Source: Chrysaora quinquecirrha (taxonomy: Eukaryota; Cnidaria; Scyphozoa; Semaeostomeae; Pelagiidae). From it: DNA of 64,000 bases. Shown here piece after piece: positions 1-11,747 of this stretch. Numbering within the stretch: the stretch's first letter is position 1; every line of letters starts with the position of its first letter. The notes under the pieces were generated by a model. The model worked only from the letters and a program-made list of their open reading frames with translations, was not told where the DNA came from and did not search any database. The stretch spans positions 7,183,604 to 7,247,603 of the forward strand of contig JACTAT010000039.1 of the NCBI GenBank assembly GCA_014526335.1, written 5' to 3'. A program made the position numbers and the translations under genes.

Positions 1-535
1 AGTAAACGTTATTGTTTTCAGATTTGATGGAAAGGAACCCCGCTTGAATTGACATTATATCCGAGTAAAAAAATATGTAGACTATCAAACTTAGGGCGGA
101 TTTTTTTGGTAACCTTCTGTTTTCGGCAGACTTCCGAATTCCGAAAACGGTAGACTTGGCAGGAAAAAATTCCGGTACTAAAAACATAGTTGCTGAAAAC
201 GGTAGGCTGATCAGAACAAACTCGAACAAAACCGATAATTTTAAAGTGAGGACGAGATTCCTTGCGAAGTCTGCGAAGCCTTCCAGCTTCGGTGACAGAA
301 GGTTTTGGAGGCCTGCGAAACCTGCCGTTTTCAGAAGACTGTACCAAAAAAATACGTTTCGACATCTGCCGAAAAGACAAGGCGTCTGCTGAAAACAGAA
401 CGTACCCAAAAAAATACGCCCTTAACGAAAGCTTTTTGCCTTCATTTTCAGGTAGAGAACTGAAAACTGACTCAAAAGGTATTTCCATTTTAAGATAATT
501 TCATTATACTAAGTAGCAAGAGTAGCAAAAACAAC

Positions 536-905
536 TTTGGAGATACTTAAAAGCTCTTTTCGTCTGACACTCCTCAGAGTATAAACGTCTGAAACGCACC
601 AAAATTGCGAGAAAAGTCGGAAACATCGTTTGAACACACTTGAAAGCTTTTTTCGTCTCACACTCCTTAGAGTATAACCTTCAGAAACAGACGGAAAAAA
701 TTGATTGCGGTGGATTTTATACCCAGGTTGTGGATCAAAATGCACCAATAGGAAAGGGAAGCTTGAATAGTATTGTGTTTTGAACATCGACGAACTCGCG
801 GGATACAATGGCATGACAAGTTCAATCGATTGAAGAGTCCAAGTGAGAAAACGAACTATTTCAGTCTACACAGAACCAGCCTCAGATGGAATCATTTAAC
901 AAACC
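536..905 (+). repeat. Dispersed repeat family D
   Basis: Shares TTCGTCTGACACTCCTCAGA, AATGCACCAATAGGAAAG and GAAGAGTCCAAGTGAGAAAA, in the same order and spacing, with 15985-16290. It also matches, inverted, 18668-19012, a piece at 31960-32035 and the right edge of the window (63868-64000). The ends contain the palindrome-like ACACTCCTCAGAGT. It has no coding capacity; its type is unknown. Confidence 0.6.
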
Positions 906-943
906 CTGAAGGAGTTACGCATGATAATCATCTTTTTGTGACA

Positions 944-1100
944 AAGCTGGCTCGTGGTGTCAGAAGCTCAGCGACGTAGAGGTTCGAGGCCATCGATAAT
1001 TACGATAAAATCACAGGCAGGGTCGAGGTCTCGATTAGTTAACTTATTACTGATCCTAGCGACTGGCGCTAAATACACCATTTCACCGTTCACGAATCAT
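944..1100 (+). mobile_element. SINE family B copy (tRNA-derived)
   Basis: Shares the block CGTGGTGTCAGAAGCTCAG, a GTTCGAG B-box-like motif, a GATTAGTTAAC block and the end ACACCATTTCAC with copies at 4266-4445 and 6325-6490 and, inverted, at 3195-3330. The spacing of the A-box-like and B-box-like motifs suggests a tRNA-derived polymerase III promoter. This copy has diverged in the head. Confidence 0.6.
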
Positions 1101-1309
1101 AATACACAACCGAAACTTCAATTATCTAATTTGCAACTTTGTTCTCCTTGTAGTTAAAGAGCCAAAAAGTGCAAAAGCGTCAAAAACAGCAGCTAAAGTT
1201 GCGTTGATGAAGTTAAAAATGCATGCAGTTGGTGATAAAGGTATTCCACAGGTCTGTCTTTGCAATTGATAGCACGAGCAGTTATGTTTATTATGCATGA
1301 TTTTTCCAC

Positions 1310-1510
1310 AAGTGGCATACCACAATAGATAGGATTCGAACCTGTACTGCATGACCATAGAGCCAACGACGTTTCCGCTGAGCTATAGAGCCCAATGAAA
1401 TCGCCGAGTAACTCTCTAACTCATACAGCCCAAGGCTCTCCTCCAGTTTGACTTTTGTGTTTCGGCTATGTTGAGCCTTCTTCAGCACCATACATATTTG
1501 TATTCATTTC
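1310..1510 (-). mobile_element. SINE family A copy (tRNA-derived)
   Basis: On the minus strand the copy shows GCTCTATAGCTCAGCGG (A-box) and CAGGTTCGAATCC (B-box), as in a tRNA, with a body ending near TGGTGCTGAAGAAGGCTC. Ten copies or half-copies of this family occur in the window, several in head-to-head pairs. Confidence 0.65.
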
Positions 1511-1529
1511 CCATGAATGGCGAACACAT

Positions 1530-1700
1530 AGGATAGATTTTTCCACAAGTGGGATGCCACAATAAGTGGGACTCAAACCTTGACTGCATGACCAGAGATC
1601 CAACGACGTTCCCACTAAGCTATAGAGCCCAATGAAATCACCGAGTAACTCTCCAAGTCATACAGCCCTCGGCTCTCCTCCAGTTTGACTTTTGTGTCGA
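1530..1700 (-). mobile_element. SINE family A copy
   Basis: A second tandem-lying copy: minus-strand A-box TATAGCTTAGTGGGAACG, a B-box-like GGTTTGAGTCCC, and the shared stretch around TCCTCCAGTTTGACTTTTGT. Confidence 0.6.
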
Positions 1701-1850
1701 AGCTGGACTGCATGACCGAAACGTCGGAAACGTCGTAGGCTCTCTGTTCATGCAGTCCAGGTTCAAATCCCATCTATCGTGGTATGCCACTTGTGGAAAA
1801 ATCTATCGTATGTGTTCGCCATTCATGAAGAATAAATATTTTTTATGCAT
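1700..1850 (+). mobile_element. SINE family A partial copy, opposite orientation
   Basis: The plus-strand sequence CAGGTTCAAATCCC (B-box) and the tail GGTATGCCACTTGTGG, then TGTTCGCCATTCATGA, match the family. It abuts the preceding minus-strand copy, giving a head-to-head arrangement. Confidence 0.6.
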
Positions 1851-1917
1851 GTATATATTCGCACTTTCAACATTACGGTAAAGAACGGAGTCTTATAGCC
1901 TGATTTCATTGAGATCA

Positions 1918-2195
1918 TAAGGCCCCAACCAAACAATCAAACATTGTATGAAACATCTGAAACGTGCCTATCAAACAATATTTGAATGTTTGGCTACATC
2001 GTTAAACATTGCTTGGAAAGCAAACCTAACCAATATTGTCACGAAATTTTTGGAAAATGCAGAAATTATGCGTGACTCAAGCAAATATGTTTGACTATCA
2101 CTGTTTGCAACGTGGCTAAACGGTAAAACATATTAGTTGATAAGCAAGTTTCAATTGTTTGACAAACAATATTTTATCGTTCGGCTAGGGCCTAA
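1918..2195. mobile_element. MITE family M1
   Basis: The left end TAAGGCCCCAACCAAACAAT and the right end TCGTTCGGCTAGGGCCTAA are inverted repeats of each other. Internally the element repeats CAAACATTG and TTTGGC motifs in both orientations. Related copies occur at 3839, 30539, 36147, 51762, 55060 and 60711. No coding capacity, so it is a non-autonomous DNA element. Confidence 0.6.
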
Positions 2196-2310
2196 GTTTG
2201 TCTATCGCACGATCGTTGCCCCGTGTTGTCATCTTATAGAACCTGAAACCTATCTCGCAACATATTTAATTCTCTGCAATTTGTAACATTTTTCTGTTTC
2301 TGATTTCTAG

Positions 2311-2392
2311 GCAGATAGAGTCTATTTCAACGTTCAGTTACCAAAGCTAAATGCAGATAAAGAAATGTGCTTGCCCGATGTTTTTCAACAAG
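2311..2392 (+). CDS. Putative internal exon of unidentified gene
   Basis: This 82-base segment is preceded by a good acceptor (pyrimidine-rich tract ending TTTCTAG) and followed by a GTAGGT donor. Only one of the three frames is open across it: phase 0 at the start, phase 1 at the end. It encodes 27 residues beginning ADRVYFNVQLPKL. Its phase matches the exon-like segment at 6788-6835. I do not recognise the protein. It could be a real exon of a gene that starts left of the window, or chance. Confidence 0.35.
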
Positions 2393-3194
2393 GTAGGTAC
2401 TACAGTACCACAGTATAAGGCATAATTATCACCGCTTTAGCATGAGAAGCCTTTGATATTCTTGATGGAAATATTTCGGGAGAGATCCGTCTCCCATCGT
2501 CAGGCAATGAGAAAATTGGTTCTTATCATATTTATCATATTTATCAATCTAATTTGCAGTATTTCCTCAAATAAGCTTCCCCCCTCGAATAAGCACCCCT
2601 CTGGATTGAGCTGCCCATCAGGTTGACCCCAGACACTCCTTTAATAGTGTATGTGCAAGCTGTTGATGATGGGAATCAAGAGACACCTTTGCTAGTTGTT
2701 GCAAAGCTTAGTTTTCGTCTGAGCGTTAATTTACATGCATAAATTTTCAAATGATTGCTCCTCTTTGAGACGGATTGTTGAATAAGTGCCTGGGCGCTTA
2801 ATCAACGGAGTGCAGTAATGGGTTTTAAGAATGAACAACCCGCTAAAGCCGACGGCCCTAACAGACGTCTTCTTATCTTGTAGGCTTGGACTATCGGTAA
2901 AATCATTGACAATATTACAACAATGAAAAATATTAAAAATGAAAACAACATTGCTGATGCAAAGGTTGGCTTTCTTCTTATTTTTTATTCTTTTTTGCAT
3001 CTGAAAAATTCTTTTTCTTCGTGGCCATTTATTCTCTTATAATTTAGGGCTCGAGTGCTCGTTTTTCGGTATTATAAAGAGCAGAATATCCTTGACCCTT
3101 ACTGAACCCTATTACGTAAGTCCCAATTTCATGTTGGTTCTTAACGTGATCTCGGGTTGTATACCGGTCCCGATCCTAAACTAATTGAACTAAG

Positions 3195-3330
3195 CGCTCA
3201 TCTACCGACCTCTGAATGAAGGTGAATCGGTGTATTTAGCGTCAGTCGCCAGAATCTCAGTACTAGGTTAACTAATCGAGACCTCGACTCTGGCTTTGAC
3301 GCTACCGTAGCTGGAGCTCGAGCCCCGATC
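3195..3330 (-). mobile_element. SINE family B copy, inverted
   Basis: Read on the minus strand, it carries the same GAGCTCGAGC (B-box area), GGTCTCGATTAGTTAAC and GCTAAATACACC blocks as the copies at 944, 4266 and 6325. It is diverged and truncated at the head. Confidence 0.55.
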
Positions 3331-3838
3331 CCGCTTAGCCTCTATCAAGTCAGCCGGATTAGACCACGACGGCACAGCACCTTCAAGGTACAGCGCAATT
3401 TGAGTAAAAACAAGAATTGTGGAAGATTTTGAACATGGTCTGAGAAGACTCGAACCCACGGCTCAATCATGAGTTCCTTTGAACTTGAGTCCTTCTACTA
3501 CTTAGCCTCCCTGCTACCTTCTTGGAAACAGTCTTTAGCTTATTTTGTAGCAGCAATGTTATTCCGCATGCTCTCTTTCTTTTCATCAATCTGCACAACC
3601 TTATCTATACCTTTTATCTTCTCTCAGAAACTCAGCCTATTTACCAATGATGGTAGATTGCTGACTTCAAGCGCCAGTTTGCAAAGTCTTATTGACAGCG
3701 GAGGTATAGATTTAGAAAGCAATCGAATACTGAAACTGAGATATGCAGATCCTGGATAAAAAGGGCTTATAAATGTAAGTATACTTAACTTTCTTGATTC
3801 TTAGTGTTTTAACATTCTTGACATTTGAAATTTGCAGT

Positions 3839-4155
3839 TTTAGACCCTGACAAAACAATCAAGAATTGTTTGTAAGTCGTTGAAACTGTTACAAATTTCA
3901 ATTTGAAGATACTCCCTGGCCAAACAACCACACAATTTTGTCAAACACTGTTTGGCCGTTTTCTTATGTCGCTAAACATTGCTTGACAAACAGAACTGCT
4001 TCCCAATTATTTGAAAAACTCCAAAAACGAATTCTGCTTGTCTTAGCAAAAATTTTTCGCGATCAATGTTTTGTGACATGGCCAAACGGTAGCACATGAC
4101 ATTCCAGATTTCAAATGTTTGACGAACAATGTTTTATCGTTTGGCTTGGGTCTTA
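3839..4155. mobile_element. MITE family M1
   Basis: Ends TTAGACCCTGACAAAACAAT and ATCGTTTGGCTTGGGTCTTA form terminal inverted repeats matching the family. The interior has the same alternating CAAACATTG and GCCAAACGG motifs. Confidence 0.6.
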
Positions 4156-4265
4156 GAATTTGTTCTAAAGCTGTCCTTCTCAAACAAATAAAGGGCAAAA
4201 TGGTACAGGCAGGACAAAATATCTTGTGCAAAGTAATAGGACAGTGAAAGAACATTTCTGTGCTG

Positions 4266-4445
4266 TGGCGTCGTGGTGTAGTTCAGCTGACTCGTGGTGT
4301 CAGAAGCTCAGTGTGGTCAGAGTTCGAGCCCAGCCACGGTAGCGTCACGGCCAGGGTTGAAGTCTCGATTAGTTAACCTAGTTTTGAGATCCTAGCAACT
4401 CGCGCTAAAACACCATTTCACCTTCACTTTCATTTCACCTTCACA
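4266..4445 (+). mobile_element. SINE family B copy, best preserved
   Basis: Begins near GGCGTCGTGGTGTAGTTCAG, which resembles a tRNA A-box, followed about 40 bases later by GAGTTCGAGCCC, a good B-box. The body GGTTGAAGTCTCGATTAG and the tail ACACCATTTCACCTTCAC match the other copies in the window. Confidence 0.6.
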
Positions 4446-5476
4446 TTTCTGCCATTCTTGGTCTAGGGACTGTTGTGGGGTCCAACGCCCATGGATCTTC
4501 AGTAAACCACTTGCCAGAGGTCCTTAACTGTGCGACACTTTTCCTGAAGACAGCAAACAGGGGATCTTCTCTCATTGTGATGGCACGGGAGGAAGATCCC
4601 ATATGTTTTCTTCCCGAAAATATCGCGCTGTCCCAATCCTCTGGAAAATGGTTTAGTGATCAATGACTGTTAACTGACTGATGGGCGATTTTATCTCGTT
4701 TGACATAGATCTTTGAAAATTGAGTCGGAATGGAAATTCGAATAAAACTTTCTTTTCTTGAAACACACTGGAATTCAGCGTTTTTATGCTGCCATAATCG
4801 GGTCAAGATGACCTAAAAGTCTTTTGAATCAAGTGTCTTAATAATTTCAGACAGTTTTCTTTCGAGATTTATTGCCTGCAAAGTCTATCCTGGCAGTCTG
4901 TACAGTCTTCGTTCAACCATGTCAGTCCTTGTACCTAAAGAAAAACATATAATGCGGGAATATTTAGGGTGCTTTTTCAATTAATGCTTGCCAACTTTTC
5001 ACCGAAAAATTGACGACTTAGATAAATTTCAATATTAGTGGAAAATCTACTCGAAAATCATAAAAACCAAGCGTTCTCAAAAAACACTCAAAACTGAAAA
5101 TTTCCTTAGCGATTCCTTATAAAGTGGTTCTTTAAGGAAAAGCATGTATTGCGTTTCAAACATAAAGGTTGACTCAGATGTCTAAAAGTTGCTTCAAGAG
5201 AAAAACAGATACTCCGGTTTCGGCACTTAGAAAGAAAATTTCGTCAGTTGAAGAAAAAATTTATGAATGAAATGGAAGGAAATAATTTTGTTGGAAAATT
5301 TTGTAACTAAAACAACATTCACGACACGTAATTCATTCCTAGTTAGGGGCTAGGTTGTAGAACGTTAATTTTTCTTGTGACACTTTCTTGTGCCCCAAAT
5401 ATGTATTAAGTTTAGGTAATTCTACTTGAGTAAGAGTTTCTTGAGAGTTCCTAGCTTGAAAGAGACGAAGCTTTTA

Positions 5477-5670
5477 TTACACTCTTTTTTCTTATAAGAA
5501 TATTGTTTATAAGAATATTCAGGCTCAGAATCATCCAATTTTTAAGAATATTGTAAGAATATTCCTCAGCCTCCGCTCGATTTTAAGAATATATTCAGGC
5601 TCAAAACGAACATTTCTTAAGAATATTGAGGCTGGACAAAATTTATAGTTTTCTTATAAAAAAGAGTTAT
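5477..5670. mobile_element. Small MITE with ACTCTTTTTT ends
   Basis: The left end ACTCTTTTTTCTTATAAG and the right end CTTATAAAAAAGAGT are near-perfect inverted repeats. The interior repeats TTAAGAATATT and GGCTCAGAA/GAGGCTG motifs in both orientations, so the single strand would fold into a long hairpin. Confidence 0.6.
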
Positions 5671-6324
5671 TTACTAAAAGTTTACTGGGAAGAGTATCTT
5701 TCCTTTCGTGCGAGGGTTTTCACTGTGTAAAGTGCAAAAAACAGGTCTATCATTTTTAGCCGCTTTTTGAATACGAGACAGGCGCCTTTATTTTTCCTTT
5801 TACGCAAATCTCCGGTAAACATCGTGGCTAAATAGCGTCTTGTTTTCAAATCATATTGAGCAGGCCTGTATGCCTTTTAAAACACCGGCCGTTTCAATTA
5901 ATTGCGAGATACATCCTTGTTTTTCACCTATTCTGTGAAAAATAAATATTCTATTTAGCATTGAGGTGAATTAGACAATACGAATCGTGTCGAAGAACTG
6001 AATATGCCCGTACCCACAAAATGGACGCGAGCGAAGTCCATTTCATTAATTAAAATGTTTACTTCTAAAATTTTGTTCCATCTATTAAACGGTCTTTTTT
6101 CTACTTTCTTTATGTCAAACGAAAATTTGTTGGGATTCCAAGACAACGGATCGTGGCTTCCCTATCCCTCCACTGTCTGATCGGAAAACTCTCCAAAAAC
6201 AAAATATGAACCAACCCCTTTCTTGCATTCTGCATTTGCCAATCATGCAGATCTTAATGCCCATAAAAGTCACTAGTACATAGAGTTATAACTGTGTTTC
6301 CTTAATTAGTCAGTCAAAGTACTC

Positions 6325-6490
6325 TGGCGTCGTGGCCTAACCCAGATGATCCGTGGTGTCAGAAGCTCAGTGAGGTTGGGTTTCGAGCTCCACCGACAGT
6401 AGCGTCCCAGCCAGTGTAAAGGTCTTGATTAGTTAACCTACTACTGAGATCCTAGCAACGGACGCTAAATACACCATTTTATGTACACCT
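6325..6490 (+). mobile_element. SINE family B copy
   Basis: Contains CTGGCGTCGTGGCCTAACC, the CGTGGTGTCAGAAGCTCAG block, GGTTTCGAGCTCC in B-box position, TTGATTAGTTAACC and GCTAAATACACCATTT, collinear with the copy at 4266. Confidence 0.6.
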
Positions 6491-6787
6491 TCAATCAATG
6501 GCATGTTGGCTGGTTAGGAAACGGATATTTCTTGCCCTTGCAACACCAAAGAAAACCTCGCCGATTCGGGCCGTTTTGAAGAGTGGTGAAATGGAAATGC
6601 CCCTCCCTCCATACAACATATAGACAGTCGTAGTTTCACTTAAGGATGTAAAATTTCTATCGTATCCCTGGAAGCAGTGCTTTGCCTTACTGCCTGCTTT
6701 GCCAGTATGATACTATCAACGAATTTGCTTAAATATAAATGTTTTGGAAATAATGTGTTGAATCTATTTTCTCTCTCTCTATTTTAG

Positions 6788-6835
6788 TTTCTAATAAAGC
6801 ATGTTATGTGATTGGCAGAAACCTTCAAACACAAG
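6788..6835 (+). CDS. Putative small internal exon of unidentified gene
   Basis: A 48-base segment lies between a strong acceptor (long CT tract, then ATTTTAG) and a GTATGT donor. Entered in phase 1, as left by the exon-like segment at 2311-2392, it reads VSNKACYVIGRNLQTQ and again leaves phase 1. A further strong acceptor at 10348 would continue in phase 1 with a short peptide (GLRIVHLT) and a stop at 10371-10373. The consistent phases are suggestive, but the protein is not recognised and the introns would be 4.4 and 3.5 kb. Confidence 0.3.
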
Positions 6836-7481
6836 GTATGTACATGAGCATGCATTTTCCTTCTGTTTTCCTTGCCTACGCTAGGTGATCTTCGAACTCC
6901 CACAAGCTCCTAAGAATTCCCTACAATCCTCTGGCAACGGGCCCTTGGTTTCAGCTTGATTTTCCTTCCTTCTGCTAGAATGACTACACCAGTCTCTCCC
7001 CCTCACTGTAACTGCTGTTGTTGTTGTTCAGGAGAGCTCGGGATCTGTTATTAGCGACCTATCAGTTCTAAGAAGCATAACAGAGACTTGTGTAGCGGGT
7101 CTACCGTCCTGCTTGGAATTAAATTCCGTATACAACCTTATCGCCATATTGCAAGAGAAATCTTAACTAAAATTCTCTTAAAGAATTCACCTCTTTCGTC
7201 TCAAAATGTTCTTTGGGCTCAATAGCCATCATGACTTAAATTGTGATATTGTTCATGAGGGTACATTGAAAATGATCACTAATTAATATAAGAGGTTATA
7301 ATATTAGAAACAAATTACGATAAGAACTGGGCAATAAAACGTTAAAGGTATGAGAATATTTTCGCAGCACTAAATACTATTTTTCTTCGCGACCCTTGCG
7401 TATCTTCCCAAAGTGTGTTCCAACTGTAAGGCTTTATTATTTCCTATAGCTTCAAACGTGTTTGATAGCTCCCTTTATCTC

Positions 7482-7861
7482 CGTTTTTTTATAAGGAACC
7501 TTTGGTCTGAGTTGAGGCTGGAGTTCCTTGTTTTTTCAACAAAATGAGGCTGAAAGTTCCTTATACTGTTCCTTGTCGTGGGATATGTATAAATTCCGCA
7601 ATACTAGATTTTACAGCAAATTCATAGAAACTATTCTTCATTTCTAAGTTAAAGTATGATTTAAAGTTAAATGGAGCCTTTTGGGGAAGAACGATGGGAA
7701 ATATATTGTACTTCTGTTCCTTTTTCGTACAAACCGTTTTGTTCTTTAAAAAAGAGTTTCTTAGTTTTTCATCCGAGCCTCGACAGTTCCTTAAAGTTCC
7801 TTAATTTTTTGAGAATTTTCAGCCTCGAGTTCCTTATAAAGGTGTTCCTTATAAAAAAACG
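7482..7861. mobile_element. MITE with CGTTTTTTTATAAGGAAC ends
   Basis: The left terminus CGTTTTTTTATAAGGAAC at 7482-7499 is exactly inverted at the right end (to 7861). Inside, AGTTCCTTA and GAGGCTG/CAGCCTC motifs recur in both orientations, as in the smaller element at 5477-5670, so the two are probably related. Confidence 0.65.
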
Positions 7862-9297
7862 TGTATTATCATGCGGAACTTTCTGCATTTTTGAGTACAT
7901 GCTTTCCATGAATCCGAGCACCATGGCCTTATTCGTTGTCGAAATACTTGTTAGCACGTTTCCGATTAAACATCACAAACAGGTGCACTCTTCAACTAAG
8001 GAACCCAACCCGCATCGCACTCGACTCCCTGCCTCAATACCTGTTAAGGCATCTATTGGGCGCAATATACCCCTGTGAGGTTTCTGGCGTTGTTTTTCTC
8101 GTTTCTGCTGTTTTTTTTTTTCAAAGAAAGCGCCATTCGTATTGGCCTGTCATGTGCTTTCGCTGTTACACGTGAATGTTTGGCTGAATCACGTGAATTA
8201 AACGTGTATTTGACTAGCGAGTGGAGAGCGGTTACACCAAGTTGCACAGCCTGCCAGCTTGCTAGCAATGTTTTTCAAAGGGACAAATGCCTGTAGGATG
8301 AGACAAATGTTTTTCTTAGGTGTTTTTGCATGAAAAAATCCACGAAAAATTAATGAAATGGGGGTGGGTCTGTGAATTCAGATTCGCCGGGGTTTTGTAA
8401 AGTCGATAGGACCCTTGTTCTTTGGACTGTTAATACACTGAAGCTGAAAGTATTGCTCTCGTGCCATGATAGGGAAATAACAGCACCCCTTCTCCCAGAG
8501 CGTACAATGATGTCAATTTTTAAGTTGCTGATTGTAAGTGGAGTCTACTTTTAATCAAAAGTCAAAGCGAATTGATCATGGGAGAAGAGAGGTTGGGGGG
8601 GGGGTCCACAGGTGCCGAACCCTTGTGTGGAAGTAATACTCTAAAGTGCGAATTTTCATTCTCAAGACTAACATATAGTAAGTAGACTTGCCTTGCCCTA
8701 AGTTCATTTCACGAAATCCTCTAAATGTCCCCCAATCTGCGAGAGAACAAAACAATATTGCAGTGATATATCTCTCCTACTCTCGTCTGATCTCTCGCAG
8801 AATGGCGGACTTTAGGAGAAGGACATAACAAATAGACTTGGGTAACTCTATATAGCTCCAAACTCTTGAGGCACTAGTTAATTTAGTTCAATTTTATCAG
8901 TAATAAGTTGAGTAGAGTCTGCGTGCGGGCTAACTATAAGCTGTTTAGCTGTTGTTGTAAAATAGCTAGCACTGCAATATAAATGTGCAATATAACTGTA
9001 CATTGGTATCATTAATTAAATTTATTAACCATTAACGAGTCGTTCACCGCCAACAAAAACAACTCATTGTTATCATTACTAGCCAACAGAAGAGCGAACC
9101 GCAGTTATAACTCTTCCTTTGTTACAGTACTGTATTTGCACACCTGTGCCGTTGGAGAAATGCCAAAAGGCAAAATAAGATAACAAGGACTGTAGAAACA
9201 CGCAAGACACCTTTAAGTTTCCAAGTACTTTCTCCCTGTTTTCTAAGAGATAAAGTTTCAAGAAACCAGTATCAGTAAACGTAATTGCTGGAACCTT

Positions 9298-9707
9298 GCG
9301 TGACTGACTGACTGACTGACTGACTGACTGACTGACTGACTGACTGACTGACTGACTGACTGACTGACTGACTGACTGACTGACTGGCTGACTGACTGGC
9401 TGGCTGGCTGGCTGACTGACTGACTGACTGACTGACTGACTGGCTGACTGACTGACTGACTGACTGACTGGCTGACTGACTGGCTGGCTGGCTGACTGAC
9501 TGACTGACTGACTGACTGACTGACTGACTGACTGACTGACTGACTGACTGACTGACTGACTGACTGACTGACTGACTGACTGACTGACTGACTGACTGAC
9601 TGACTGACTGACTGACTGACTGACTGACTGACTGACTGACTGACTGACTGACTGACTGACTGACTGACTGACTGACTGACTGACTGACTGGCTGGCTGAC
9701 TGACTGA

Positions 9708-9748
<41 letters not shown>

Positions 9749-10049
9749 TGACTGACTGACTGACTGACTGACTGACTGGCTGACTGGCTGGCTGGCTGAC
9801 TGACTGACTGACTGACTGACTGACTGACTGACTGACTGACTGACTGACTGACTGACTGACTGACTGACTGACTGACTGACTGACTGACTGACTGACTGAC
9901 TGACTGACTGACTGACTGACTGACTGACTGACTGACTGACTGACTGACTGACTGACTGACTGACTGACTGACTGACTGACTGACTGACTGACTGACTGAC
10001 TGACTGACTGACTGACTGACTGACTGACTGACTGACTGACTGACTGACT

Positions 10050-10100
<51 letters not shown>

Positions 10101-10190
10101 TGACTGACTGACTGACTGACTGACTGACTGACTGGCTGACTGACTGACTGACTGACTGACTGACTAACTAACTGACTGACTAACTAATTA
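9298..10190. repeat. TGAC tetranucleotide microsatellite, about 0.9 kb
   Basis: An almost uninterrupted run of TGAC units with patches where the unit is TGGC (9386-9412, 9481-9490, 9691-9740, 9779-9796), ending in degenerate TAAC units. It is about 220 units long. Similar ACTGAC and ACTA runs occur at 58260-58880. The length is probably a lower bound or an assembly estimate. Confidence 0.95.
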
Positions 10191-11747
10191 CTATAGCTAA
10201 CTAACATTTTACCAAGAAAAAAAGATTAGAAGTCATCATTATCTAATGTATTCCCACATTCACCTACAACCACTTAGTCAGCCTTAAAATAACCAAGGGG
10301 GTCCCCTTTTTCGTCTGTATTTTAATGATAATATTTTCCTTCTTGTAGGGCTACGTATCGTCCATCTCACATGAAGTACTGTTCTTCGATGGTTAGCTAC
10401 ATGGGAAACCACATCTGACATTTGAATCACGATGGCCTAAGAATCTTGTGAAATTTCATTGGTTTCAAGTAACTGGTACCTTTTATAGTCTTTCCTAATT
10501 TAATGTGTTGAAACCGTTGACGGGATACAGTATACGTATTCTTTGCGCGGATAGAAAGATTGACTTTGCTAGATCGTAAGGGTAGACCAAAGTTCACTAG
10601 AAACAGCATCCAGTTTAAGAAACTCGGCTAAAATGACACGTAATGTTCAAAAACCAATTTAAATTCCTCATACTGTATGGTGTTTTATTTTTCGTTAGAA
10701 GAAATTGAAGCACTCTCAAAACCCTCGTTGATAGTTGTCTACGACGTTTTTATTGAAAAAAGTTTCGAATTCCCACACTGTTCGCAAACGTTCGCAAACG
10801 TCAAGTCGCTATTCCCATTACAACTTCGTTTATGTCTTAGTTACAAACCAACAATTACTAGACACGGGAATCCGACATAGAAAGTCTATACCTTTTCCTG
10901 GACTTTGCCCTATCTGGAGCACTGCTCATATTAACTAAGCATTGCAAATGCAACTCGAACTCTGGAACCGATGTTGTCCAACTGCACGGACCCTGATCTG
11001 TCATCCCTGAACTCTGAAGTCAATCCGAACGCGGTTGTACATAAATTCTCTCGGTTTAACGAGCTAAAGTGATCAATAAATCGTCGAGTTGATGCTCTCA
11101 GAGCTCTCAATATACCATACATTAGCATTAGCATACATACTAATATACATTTTGTTTTGTGTGAGAAACAATAAGACACGAAACAACTACAAAACTACAA
11201 ACACTTTCCCAGTTCCCTCAGAGTCTGTTTTTCAACGAATTGCTCTGCATTTCTAGGGGGTGAAAGTTCAGTTCTAAAGATAGCGAAACATCACGTCGTC
11301 CCACTTTTCGAATATGTATTCAGTCGTTTTAAACTTTGATCAACCTTTCTTAACCTTCATTTCATCAATATAATATTCCTTATTCCTTTGAAAACCCGAA
11401 TTGCACAACTTAATGAAATGAATCAGTCAGAAATGAAACAAGTCACATGCAAAAACCATGCGCACTACATCCAGCTGTCTGCCACGCGCATCTTATGCAT
11501 AATCCGCTGGTACCAAAACCGTCATTCATCTCGATTCATTCCCCTCTGCATGAAACATGATTGGTCTATTAATAAACCTGCAAATATGCTGACGGTCGAC
11601 CTTTCGTACCCAAATTCAATTGTGAACAGCATCGACCAATCGCTGCTTGTGTATGATTCTAGCCTCGGACTTTGACACAGCTTCTACTGATAAATTCTGC
11701 AGGGAATTTTTTAGCTCAGTTATCGGAACTTGCGTTGAGCAATCGAC

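Larger units (their letters stand above)
1..11747. other. Repeat-rich upstream region without a recognised gene
   Basis: I recognise no complete gene here. The region holds tRNA-derived SINEs (1310-1850; 944-1100; 3195-3330; 4266-4445; 6325-6490), MITEs (1918-2195; 3839-4155; 5477-5670; 7482-7861), a copy of a dispersed repeat (536-905) and a 0.9 kb TGAC microsatellite (9298-10190). Three segments look like coding exons and are listed separately. The open frames here are short, show no conserved motif that I know, and mostly fall inside the repeats. The stretches 4450-5475, 5670-6320, 6840-7480, 7865-9297 and 10390-11747 hold nothing that I can name. The very first bases (a polypyrimidine-AG at 9-21 followed by a short open stretch ending in a stop near 50) could be the last exon of a gene lying to the left, but this is weak. 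Confidence 0.6.

Noticed and set aside
1320..1400. tRNA-like sequences with TAGCTCAGTGG and GGTTCGAATCC
   Set aside because: They occur many times with the same non-tRNA body, lack a complete cloverleaf and are SINE family A.
7671..8078. Open frame of 135 codons
   Set aside because: It overlaps the right half of a MITE, has biased low-information composition, and lacks splice or start context and any known motif.
9298..10190. CRISPR-like or satellite array
   Set aside because: The unit is four bases with no spacers; it is a microsatellite in a eukaryotic genome.
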